A DNA stretch of 64,000 nucleotides, taken from the NCBI GenBank assembly GCA_001782045.1, contig MFNK01000012.1, positions 1-64,000 of the forward strand. Direction: 5' to 3'. Source of the stretch: Candidatus Levybacteria bacterium RIFCSPHIGHO2_01_FULL_36_15b. Its GTDB lineage: Bacteria > Patescibacteria > Microgenomatia > Levybacterales > UBA12049. Of the stretch, positions 42,270 to 49,425 are shown in pieces. The notes beneath the pieces are model-generated. The model made no database searches. It was given only the letters and a program-made list of their open reading frames with translations, and was not told where the DNA came from. The first letter of the stretch is position 1. The number at the start of each line of letters is the position of its first letter. The translations under genes and the position numbers were made by a program.

Positions 42270-42283
42270 CTAAAAAAATAGGT

Positions 42284-42862
42284 TTATCCACTGTTGCCAT
42301 GCATATCTTTATCTATTAATTTCCTCAAATAATCTGATTTTGAAAGATTGAAATGTTTGGCCGCACTATCCAAATGCTGCCTTTCTTTGTCGGAAATGAA
42401 TAAATTGAACCTGTTTCTAAGTCTAAACTGGCGAATATGACGCAGGAATTTCTCAATTTCGTCAGGTAAAGTAAACTCCGTATATTTTGCTCCGAAAAAA
42501 TTCGGCTGATCAATTAAGTTACCATAGTTTCTATCCTTAGATAAAACAAGTACTGGTTTCTGAGCAGACAACGCAAAAAACGCTTCAAAACCAAGACGAA
42601 AACTTGGATAACTCGCTTCTATTACTAGTCCGTCTGCTCTAAGAATCGCTGCTCTAACTGCTTTGTCGTGAATATAACGATATTCCTTTTCCGAAACACT
42701 AAGGTTTAAAATCTGTTTTAGTTTAGGAGTTTTATCTAAATGAGTTTTAACAATAGTGGCCTCTACATTTGCACCTTGATCTTGAATTTCTTTTAAAACT
42801 TGTAGATAAGTTTCTTTATACTCCCCCATTCCTGTTTTGGAACAAGTGAAAAATATTCTCAT
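42284..42862 (-). CDS. nucleoside 2-deoxyribosyltransferase-like protein with ribbon-helix-helix tail
   Basis: 192 aa from MRIFFTCSKTGM. The N-terminal ~135 residues look like the NDT/TIR-like Rossmann fold (FFTCSKTGMGEYKETYLQVL, RADGLVIEASYPSFRLGFEA with the likely catalytic Glu). The C-terminal 40 residues (LFISDKERQHLDSAAKHFNL, KSDYLRKLI) look like a ribbon-helix-helix DNA-binding domain. Such a fusion could be a nucleotide-sensing regulator. TGGACA-17-CATATA ends 5 nt before the ATG. Confidence 0.72.
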   Translation of the reverse strand: MRIFFTCSKTGMGEYKETYLQVLKEIQDQGANVEATIVKTHLDKTPKLKQILNLSVSEKEYRYIHDKAVRAAILRADGLVIEASYPSFRLGFEAFFALSAQKPVLVLSKDRNYGNLIDQPNFFGAKYTEFTLPDEIEKFLRHIRQFRLRNRFNLFISDKERQHLDSAAKHFNLSKSDYLRKLIDKDMHGNSG

Positions 42863-42942
42863 ACGTATATATGTATATTCTATCAAAAATTGTCCAGCTT
42901 TTATAGTATAAATCCAATTTATCGGTTAGGAGTTATGTATAA

Positions 42943-43317
42943 ATGGGTAAAATTGAGGTTAGAGATAGATCAATTCGGGGAAGAATTAAAAGGGATAAGT
43001 TTGTGATGCCCCAAGGTTCACTTCGTAAACTTTCTGTTTCTAGAACAAATGTTTTTGAAGGAGATGTTGTTTTAGGCGAAGCAGATATATTCAATCGCTA
43101 CGACGACGAAAATGTCAACGTGCGTGTCTGGAGAGGAGAACAAAATGTTTTCTCAGATGAACCAGCAAAAGAATATAGAAATAAAGTCGTTATTTCTGAC
43201 AGTGAATTACAAAAGGGAGTAAGACTTCCCTCTCCTTTTGAGTATTTAGAAGTAAGGAATGCGCGCAAAGGCGCTTTTTCAAGACTCAGAAGAAAATTAA
43301 GCAGGAGGAGTCAATAA
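42943..43317 (+). CDS. hypothetical IEVRD-family small protein 1
   Basis: 124 aa. MGKIEVRDRSIRGRIKRDKF shares its N-terminal pattern (IE[VF][RK]D-x-[GS]I-x-G) with the genes at 43317 and 45914. Beta-rich, C-terminus very basic (FSRLRRKLSRRSQ). GGTTAGGAG lies 10 nt before the ATG. Its stop overlaps the next start (TAATG). Function unknown. Confidence 0.72.
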   Translation: MGKIEVRDRSIRGRIKRDKFVMPQGSLRKLSVSRTNVFEGDVVLGEADIFNRYDDENVNVRVWRGEQNVFSDEPAKEYRNKVVISDSELQKGVRLPSPFEYLEVRNARKGAFSRLRRKLSRRSQ

Positions 43318-43661
43318 TGGGAATCGAATTCAGAGACACTGGAATAATTGGACGATTTATTCGAAGGCCGAGAGAAATTACTCAGGATAGTACTTTTTAT
43401 TTAAAAAGGGCAAATAATCGTTACGATCTTGAAGACGATCAGACCATATTAAGCCGTAGGTCCACGTATTCATCTTATTCTCTACAGGAAGATGGATCAG
43501 TAATAGAAACCGACTATGCTAATGTTTTTCATCTTGTAGATTTACTGGAGTATAGCCCTCGTCCATGCCAAGTAGTTGTCTTCCAAAGAACTCTTCCTAA
43601 AGAAGAGTTAGCAAGTGGTTATAAAATACCTCACTCTCATTGGAGAATTATCAAAACATAA
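43317..43661 (+). CDS. hypothetical IEVRD-family small protein 2
   Basis: 114 aa. MGIEFRDTGIIGRFIRRPRE matches the first gene's N-terminus; the centre contains HLVDLLEYSPRPCQVVVFQR, alignable with the protein at 45914 (IESMIDFHPIEFMTVLRGDE). A GGAGGAG site precedes the overlapping TAATG. Likely translationally coupled to its neighbours. Confidence 0.72.
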   Translation: MGIEFRDTGIIGRFIRRPREITQDSTFYLKRANNRYDLEDDQTILSRRSTYSSYSLQEDGSVIETDYANVFHLVDLLEYSPRPCQVVVFQRTLPKEELASGYKIPHSHWRIIKT

Positions 43662-43662
43662 T

Positions 43663-44118
43663 ATGTCAGCTGAGCAAGAGAAATCAAAAAAGCAAGAATC
43701 TCAACCTTTAAATCCCTGGCCGTTCTCTATCTTAAAGGATCCTATGATTTATCCTATTGAACAACCATATTTTTACCAAGAGTATAGGAATGCGTCTCAT
43801 ACTCAAATTGCATGTTTAGAGGCAAGAGAAGGTTTGGATGTGACAGAAAGTCTAATTACAGCTGAACGCGATGAAGGGTTACCTTTTTGGCGGATATATC
43901 AAATTAAAGCGGTTTCTCATTTTAGAAGGGCGGAAAGATACCTTAAGGAAGCAAGGAAGTCTGAAGATGTCCAGTCTATTCAGAGATCGATTGATGGCTG
44001 GAATAATCAACTTTCACGTGGTCATGCTGAAATTTGGGCGATAATTCAACCAACTCGAGACCTCCATTTAACACGAGATCAAATTATGGAAATATTAGAT
44101 ATTGTGCCAAGAGCCTAA
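43663..44118 (+). CDS. hypothetical helical protein (AREG family 1)
   Basis: 151 aa from MSAEQEKSKKQE, 1 nt after the previous stop. A longer reading overlaps the previous gene and is less likely. Mostly alpha-helical: CLEAREGLDVTESLITAERD, HFRRAERYLKEARK, LHLTRDQIMEILDIV. It looks paralogous to the next gene (CLFAREG, LTLARVDKILGL). Function unknown. Confidence 0.7.
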   Translation: MSAEQEKSKKQESQPLNPWPFSILKDPMIYPIEQPYFYQEYRNASHTQIACLEAREGLDVTESLITAERDEGLPFWRIYQIKAVSHFRRAERYLKEARKSEDVQSIQRSIDGWNNQLSRGHAEIWAIIQPTRDLHLTRDQIMEILDIVPRA

Positions 44119-44168
44119 AATCCGAAAACTCTGATGAAGGAGAATTCACAAATTTAATCTAAAATAAA

Positions 44169-44651
44169 ATGTCACCTGAAAGAAAACAAAAAGGAAATGA
44201 AAAGAAAAAAACTGTTGATTATGTTGCGATTTTAGATCAGCCAACTTATTATGCAACTGGTCTTTTAGACAGTGACTCTCTAGAAGCTCGTATCCCCAAT
44301 TTTGAAAAAGAGGTGGAAGGAGCAAAATCTGATACTGAAAAAACTTGTCTATTTGCTCGAGAAGGAATGGTTGGGAGAATGAGACAACAGTATCTTCAAG
44401 CAGCATATAACGAGAAATTAAATTTAAATATGGAACTTGCCTATCAAATATTGATAACAGGCTATGCAAGAGCTTCTAAAAACTTTTTATACCTTTATAA
44501 CGCTTATTCGTATGCAGATCCAGAGCGACTAAAAGCGCTTGTCAGAAGCCTCGAGCTTTACACTAATGCAATTGAAAATGGCTTAGCGGCAGAAACGAAT
44601 GGAACACTAACATTAGCAAGAGTAGATAAAATACTTGGTCTACAAAAATAG
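44169..44651 (+). CDS. hypothetical helical protein (AREG family 2)
   Basis: 160 aa. A Lys-rich N-terminus (ERKQKGNEKKKTV), then helices with CLFAREGMVGRMRQQYLQAA, YARASKNFLYLYNAYSY, RLKALVRSLELYTNAIENG and LTLARVDKILGLQK, parallel to the preceding gene. The stop overlaps the end of the convergent FtsB-like gene by 12 nt. Not recognised. Confidence 0.7.
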   Translation: MSPERKQKGNEKKKTVDYVAILDQPTYYATGLLDSDSLEARIPNFEKEVEGAKSDTEKTCLFAREGMVGRMRQQYLQAAYNEKLNLNMELAYQILITGYARASKNFLYLYNAYSYADPERLKALVRSLELYTNAIENGLAAETNGTLTLARVDKILGLQK

Positions 44652-44978
44652 ATTTACCCACTGTTTCCAGTAAGGATCCTGCTTAATGGCTTTAATTTCA
44701 TTGTCTTTTGGCAGCAAATCTTCCGGAATAAGCACGTTTTGCTCCCCTTCTTTTACCCAAAAGAGCTTATTTCTTGCCTCCTTCTCCACAAAATCTTGTT
44801 TCTGCGCAAGTGTGTATTCTGCTTTTAGTTTTGCGTTTTTTGCCTTTTCTTGCTCTAGCTTTCTTTGTGCTTCTTTTACTACGTCCTGCTTGCTCCAAAG
44901 ATCGAAAATAGAGCCGATAAGGCCGTTAATAACAAGAAGTAAACCCACAACTGCAATAATATAAGCGGCTTTTTTCAT
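44640..44978 (-). CDS. FtsB/DivIC-like septum formation initiator
   Basis: 112 aa from MKKAAYIIAVVG. One N-terminal membrane helix (AAYIIAVVGLLLVINGLIG), then a coiled coil (VVKEAQRKLEQEKAKNAKLK) and the short C-terminal EARNKLFWVKEGEQNVLIPE typical of FtsB/DivIC, with WxxF/NVL near the end. Bridges early and late division proteins. TACTAT ends 6 nt before this ATG, so the longer reading is rejected. Confidence 0.85.
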   Translation of the reverse strand: MKKAAYIIAVVGLLLVINGLIGSIFDLWSKQDVVKEAQRKLEQEKAKNAKLKAEYTLAQKQDFVEKEARNKLFWVKEGEQNVLIPEDLLPKDNEIKAIKQDPYWKQWVNLFL

Positions 44979-45013
44979 ATTACTATAGTAACATAATTTT
45001 AAAATTCCTAGTT

Positions 45014-45042
45014 GACTAACTGCATTTTTAATGATATTATAG
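45014..45042 (+). promoter_or_regulatory. promoter of the Xer recombinase gene
   Basis: TTGACT, 17 bp spacer, TATTAT, with the ATG at 45052 about 11 nt downstream, giving a leader of only a few nucleotides. Confidence 0.6.
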
Positions 45043-45051
45043 GCCATAACA

Positions 45052-45912
45052 ATGAAATCGATTACCCTCCGTTCTGCCCTCGAGGAGTTCAAAAATTTTC
45101 TTAAAAATAATCAGAAAAGCAACTCTACAATAGTTGCATATGGCAAGGATATTGACCAGCTTTTAACCTTTTTAGAAGGTTTGGAAAGAGGAGAAATAAG
45201 CCATGTGTTAAAAGAAGACTTAGATTCTTTTTTGGCAAAACTTTCCAAAGAAGGATATACTCCTAAGTCGGTTTCGCGAAAGATTAACTCAATTAGAACT
45301 TTTTATAGATTCCTTAAAGTTTCCGAATACATAGAAGAAGACCCTTCCCTTTTGGTGGTTCATCCTAAATACGAACTAGCACCACCCAGAATTTTAACTC
45401 CAACAGAATACAGAGCTTTGCGTGATGCTGCAAGGGGAGACGGCAGAATGTTTGCAATAATTGAGCTTTTACTTCAAACAGGAATTAGAATCGGAGAACT
45501 TGCCAATTTAAGGTTATCTGATGTTGGAAAAGATACTTTGCACATTTTGCCTTTTGAAAAACATGAAGAAAGAACAATTGCATTAAATAAAAGGGCACAG
45601 GAAGCGTTGCAAAGATATATGACAGTTCGGCCAAAGGTAGAAGACGATCATTTGTTTGTTACAAAAAGCGGAAAACCATTCTTGATTCGAAATATAAGAA
45701 CTGCAGTAGAAAGGTATTTTAGACTTGCAGAAATTCAAGCTGCCAAAGTAAATGATTTAAGGCACACTTTTGTAGCACACCACTTAAAACACGGTGTATC
45801 GTTACAGGTGTTGAGTAAAACACTAGGACACAAAAGACTTTCCACAACGGAGCGATATCTTCAATACGTGCCCGAACGCGGCAAAGACACCTCAGTACTT
45901 ACGGAACTTTAA
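45052..45912 (+). CDS. tyrosine recombinase, XerC/XerD type
   Basis: 286 aa, normal Xer length. N-terminal SAM-like domain, then the catalytic domain with Arg in LQTGIRIGELANLRL, the beta-hairpin HEERTIALNKRAQEAL, box II as NDLRHTFVAHHL (Asn where most have His), and LGHKRLSTTERYLQYV with His and the nucleophilic Tyr. Could be the single chromosome-dimer recombinase (XerH-like) or an integrase for the small-gene cluster around it. A 1 nt gap to the IEVKD-family gene suggests cotranscription. Confidence 0.9.
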   Translation: MKSITLRSALEEFKNFLKNNQKSNSTIVAYGKDIDQLLTFLEGLERGEISHVLKEDLDSFLAKLSKEGYTPKSVSRKINSIRTFYRFLKVSEYIEEDPSLLVVHPKYELAPPRILTPTEYRALRDAARGDGRMFAIIELLLQTGIRIGELANLRLSDVGKDTLHILPFEKHEERTIALNKRAQEALQRYMTVRPKVEDDHLFVTKSGKPFLIRNIRTAVERYFRLAEIQAAKVNDLRHTFVAHHLKHGVSLQVLSKTLGHKRLSTTERYLQYVPERGKDTSVLTEL

Positions 45913-45913
45913 T

Positions 45914-46225
45914 ATGACAATAGAAGTTAAAGACAGAGGAATAAAAGGTCTTTTTACAAAAACCAAATCTTATCAAGTAGGAGAACCCGTAAATATTCCA
46001 TACAAGCAGATTCTCGATGATGACAGCCTAATTCACGGCAGAGATTTACTTACTGAATTACCAAATGGAAGAATAAGCATTGAAAGTATGATTGATTTTC
46101 ATCCTATTGAATTTATGACTGTTCTGCGTGGAGATGAAAGCTTAGAGGTTCCAGCAAGAGAGATTGGAAAGTATGATTTGGGATTTAGAGCAGGAAAAAA
46201 AGTAGTTTGGAAACCCTCTAAATAG
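45914..46225 (+). CDS. hypothetical IEVRD-family small protein 3
   Basis: 103 aa. MTIEVKDRGIKGLFTKTKSY matches the N-termini at 42943 and 43317. Beta-rich, ending FRAGKKVVWKPSK. The start is 1 nt after the Xer stop and the stop directly touches the 3' end of tRNA-Ile, so there is no spacer. Function unknown; the link to a recombinase is positional. Confidence 0.72.
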   Translation: MTIEVKDRGIKGLFTKTKSYQVGEPVNIPYKQILDDDSLIHGRDLLTELPNGRISIESMIDFHPIEFMTVLRGDESLEVPAREIGKYDLGFRAGKKVVWKPSK

Positions 46226-46297
46226 TGCTCCCGCTTGGATTCGAACCAAGGACATCTACTTTATAAGAGTAGCGCTCTACCACTGAGCTACAGGAGC
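46226..46297 (-). tRNA. tRNA-Ile (anticodon TAT)
   Basis: Acceptor GCTCCTG/CGGGAGC, D arm GCTC-AGTGGTA-GAGC, anticodon stem CTACT/AGTAG with loop CTTATAA (bases 34-36 TAT), T arm CTTGG-TTCGAAT-CCAAG, discriminator A, no encoded CCA. It reads AUA directly, whereas most bacteria use a CAT tRNA modified by TilS. Confidence 0.93.
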
Positions 46298-46312
46298 TTG
46301 TAACGTATTTTA

Positions 46313-48685
46313 TCAGAGGCGGGCGCGTTGGGCAATAATTGGCTCGAGTTTATTAACCGGCACTCCGTATTTTACTCTAGATAATTCCCTAATTAACTCG
46401 GCAACTCTTTTGTTTTCCACTTGCTTTTCCTTGGTCATATCTCTTGTTAAATCCATAGAAAATGAAGTTACAGGCTCGTTATTTACAATGGTTTTAACAT
46501 AGGCGTTATAAACATCTACATTAATTAAATCTGCCTCTGTAAAAGTCGGCTGAAACTCGTGTTGTAGGTAGCTCGCATCCGTTACCCCTACTCTAAACGC
46601 TGCCAAAGTACCAACGTTTCCGAAAATTGCATTTTTAACCTCTTCATCCATTTGTCCTATAAACTGGTTTGCAACAATTAAATTGAGCCTGTATTTTCGG
46701 GCTTCTGACAAAATCTGTGCAAAATCAGGTGTTGCAAAGTTTTGAAACTCATCTACATATAAATAAAAGTCTCGTCTTGATTCTTCTGGTATATCCTGCC
46801 TGCTCATTGCTGCAACCAAAATCTTAGGAACCAAAACTAAACCTAAGAAGCTAGCGTTTTCTTCTCCTATTTTTCCTTTGGATAAAGAGACGAGAAGAAT
46901 TTTACCCTCATCCATTGCCTTTCTAAAATCAAATGCGCTCTTGCTTTGCCCAATTATGTTTCTCATCATCTTATTTGTGACAAACCGGCCAAATTTGGAA
47001 ACAATATAATCTAAGGTTTCTGATTTATGGAAATCGGAAGTCTGTGCAATTTGGTCTGTCCAATAACGTCTAATAATTGGATCCTGGACTTTAGGAAGCA
47101 GCTCCTGAACAAAATTTGAATCAGTAAGAGCACGTACAACTTCTATAAAAGTGCTTCCCGGCTCGCTCATTACGGTTAACATTGCGTTTCTTATAGCATG
47201 CTCAAAACGGGGGCCAATAATTCCGGTTTTATTGGGGTCGTAAAGCTTGTACATGAGCCCTACAATTGAGCTTACAATATAGTGTTTTTCCTGCTCGGTT
47301 TGGGCCTCTAACATGTTTAGTCCAAGAGGCATTTCCGTGTCTGATGGATCAAATAAAATTACATCTTCTGCCCGCTCCGGCGGAATTAAAGGTAAAAGTT
47401 TATCTATTGTGTCGTGGGGATCGATAAAGCAAACCCCTTCCCCATTTCTTATGTCCTGCAAAATCATGTCTTTAAGAAATTCGGATTTTCCCGTTCCAGT
47501 TTTTCCAATTACATACATATGTCTTCGTCTGTCATCTTTTTGAATATATACAGGTTTTGCCATACCCCTGTATGTACTCATTCCAAGATAAAGTCCTGTA
47601 CTTGGAATTTGAACGGGTGCGGGCGCTTTTTTGGCATTAAGCCAGAAAATATGAGGCGTTTGTATGGTTTTATTTGGAAAATGATAAACTCCGGCAAGCT
47701 CTTCGCTTGTTAAAACCGAAAAGTTTCCGGTTGCCGGGAAGTAGCGATAAATAAAATCTGTTATAAAATTTCCTTTTAAAAACTGCTTCTGTTTTGTAAA
47801 TTCATTAAATGACGCAAACTGATCGAATGCATTTTCCAAATTGTTAAGATGGGCCTCTGCTGCTTCCTTAGTAGAGGATGAAACAACCAATCTTACTACT
47901 GTATAAAAGCCGGGTTTTCCTATTTTTTGCTCAACAGCTTCAAGTTCTTTAGGGTCTGAAGAATACTTTGCAGTTTCCGGGTTTGATTCTCTTTTTTTAG
48001 TATCTGCGATGTGTTTTCTACCCATCTTAGACCATTTTGAATCTGCACCAGAAATTAAAATTTGAATTGCTGCGCCCTCTCCTTCCCCCATTTTGGCAAG
48101 GACAGAAGTTATTGAGGATATTGGATCAACTGCAAATTCTTTATAAACTTTTAAGGATTTGTAATTACTGTCTTTAAGTTTCAAGGTTTTGAATGCAACG
48201 CTACCATTTTCAGAAAATATATTATATTCATTGCCTAAAATGTAGCCTTCCTTTGAGTATCTCGAATTACCTTCTTCTACGACTCGTATTTCGGCATCCG
48301 GGTAAGAAGCGTTAATCTGCTTTTCAACCATGTCTTTATATTTATTAGGTGTGTATATGAAAAACCGAATGTCGCCAGGCATTCCTACTATTTCAAAAGA
48401 TATATGAGGTCTGTATTTTAAAAACTGCAGGCGACCGCTTGATTTTATCCCTGCAAAAGCGCTAAAAAGCTGTTCTGCGGCGTCAATTTTTATTTCGTTG
48501 TCTCTTGGAAGCGCAATTTGCAAAAGAGTCGAGTCTAAGGAATGCTTTTCGCGTTCTCTATTTCTGTACCAAACCATCCAAACATATCCAAGCCCAACCA
48601 CTACAGCAGCCATTAAGATAAGAATTCCTACTGTAACAAATAGCGATATTAGTAACTGAGTTAGAGCTGTTAAAGAATTTATCAT
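46313..48685 (-). CDS. TraD/VirD4-like membrane ATPase
   Basis: 790 aa. One or two N-terminal membrane helices, an outer/regulatory domain of about 330 residues, then a coupling-protein-type ATPase: Walker A YVIGKTGTGKSEFLKDMILQ, FIDPHDTIDKLLPLIP, Walker B FYLYVDEFQNFATPDFAQIL and the RKYRLNLIVANQFIGQM motif. Type IV coupling proteins pump DNA or protein; in these genomes the gene is conserved without a full T4SS, perhaps for DNA uptake, pili or secretion. ATGA overlap with the gene upstream. Confidence 0.88.
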   Translation of the reverse strand: MINSLTALTQLLISLFVTVGILILMAAVVVGLGYVWMVWYRNREREKHSLDSTLLQIALPRDNEIKIDAAEQLFSAFAGIKSSGRLQFLKYRPHISFEIVGMPGDIRFFIYTPNKYKDMVEKQINASYPDAEIRVVEEGNSRYSKEGYILGNEYNIFSENGSVAFKTLKLKDSNYKSLKVYKEFAVDPISSITSVLAKMGEGEGAAIQILISGADSKWSKMGRKHIADTKKRESNPETAKYSSDPKELEAVEQKIGKPGFYTVVRLVVSSSTKEAAEAHLNNLENAFDQFASFNEFTKQKQFLKGNFITDFIYRYFPATGNFSVLTSEELAGVYHFPNKTIQTPHIFWLNAKKAPAPVQIPSTGLYLGMSTYRGMAKPVYIQKDDRRRHMYVIGKTGTGKSEFLKDMILQDIRNGEGVCFIDPHDTIDKLLPLIPPERAEDVILFDPSDTEMPLGLNMLEAQTEQEKHYIVSSIVGLMYKLYDPNKTGIIGPRFEHAIRNAMLTVMSEPGSTFIEVVRALTDSNFVQELLPKVQDPIIRRYWTDQIAQTSDFHKSETLDYIVSKFGRFVTNKMMRNIIGQSKSAFDFRKAMDEGKILLVSLSKGKIGEENASFLGLVLVPKILVAAMSRQDIPEESRRDFYLYVDEFQNFATPDFAQILSEARKYRLNLIVANQFIGQMDEEVKNAIFGNVGTLAAFRVGVTDASYLQHEFQPTFTEADLINVDVYNAYVKTIVNNEPVTSFSMDLTRDMTKEKQVENKRVAELIRELSRVKYGVPVNKLEPIIAQRARL

Positions 48686-49149
48686 GTAGTTTGCCTTTTT
48701 CTTATTCTAAAAAAATCTAAAAATTTGTTTATCTTATCTACTAAAGTTGCCAGACCCAATTTTGAGGGAACAACGTATGCATCATGTTCACCGTGTTCTC
48801 CTATATCGTAGGTAACTTTGTTTTCGTACTGTTTCATTACGCCTTGCGCTTCTTCTTCAGTCATCGGAAGCTGAACCGTACCAATTGAATCGGTATTGAC
48901 AGGAGTATCAACGGGGGCGTGAGCTATTCCGATTCTCTCATGAGTTTTATCAAGTTCAATTTTATCCGTGCGTGCTTCAACTCCTATGTCTTTTAGCTCT
49001 TGTTCTACTTGTGGCTGGGTTTCAGAAGTTACAGATTCATTAACATATGAAGAAACTGGTCTTTCAACCTCTTTTGCAACACTTCCTGCTTGAGGAACTG
49101 GTGCTTGATTGTTTTGATTTGGATTTGGATTATTTTGAACGTCTACCAC
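48682..49149 (-). CDS. hypothetical partner of the TraD-like ATPase
   Basis: 155 aa, GTG start. N-terminal ~95 residues are Asn/Pro/Gln/Glu-rich and disordered; the C-terminal part (LPMTEEEAQGVMKQYENKVT, LATLVDKINKFLDFFRIRKR) is ordered. It overlaps the ATPase gene by 4 nt, so the two are coupled. If leaderless, the -10 is TAGAAT, 6 nt before the GTG. Role unknown. Confidence 0.72.
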   Translation of the reverse strand: MVDVQNNPNPNQNNQAPVPQAGSVAKEVERPVSSYVNESVTSETQPQVEQELKDIGVEARTDKIELDKTHERIGIAHAPVDTPVNTDSIGTVQLPMTEEEAQGVMKQYENKVTYDIGEHGEHDAYVVPSKLGLATLVDKINKFLDFFRIRKRQTT

Positions 49150-49202
49150 ATTATAATTCTATCACAAAACTTAATTTAATCTTTATAATAACCTGACAAT
49201 TT

Positions 49203-49253
49203 ACCCTGTTAAATGGCTTTGCCAATTTGTTTAATCAAATTATTTAACAGGGT
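49203..49253. repeat. inverted repeat ACCCTGTTAAAT / ATTTAACAGGGT
   Basis: 12 bp perfect inverted repeats 27 bp apart with a small inner hairpin (TGGCTTTGCCA), in the gap between the ATPase operon and the zinc-ribbon gene. Similar design to the CCCGTTAGA elements but a different sequence; either a diverged element or a terminator-like structure. Confidence 0.5.
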
Positions 49254-49283
49254 GAAAATTAAACTCACAAAATCTTAACAAAA

Positions 49284-49424
49284 CTATCCCTTAAGAGATC
49301 CGCAGACTGGACAAGTTGTTAATTTACCATTTACTACCATCTGAAATTCTATATCACTTGGTTCCCAACCGCAGTTTCTGCATATAATTTTGTAACAAAC
49401 CTCGCAATCTTTTTCTCTTTCCAT
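49284..49424 (-). CDS. 46 aa zinc-ribbon protein
   Basis: MEREKDCEVCYKIICRNCGW... ends with TTCPVCGSLKG. Three CxxC knuckles (CEVC, CRNC, CPVC) make a small zinc-binding protein. The ATG is 1 nt after the stop of the 386 aa gene upstream (TAACATG), which itself ends in a zinc ribbon, so the two are coupled. No separate family assignment. Confidence 0.7.
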   Translation of the reverse strand: MEREKDCEVCYKIICRNCGWEPSDIEFQMVVNGKLTTCPVCGSLKG

Positions 49425-49425
49425 G

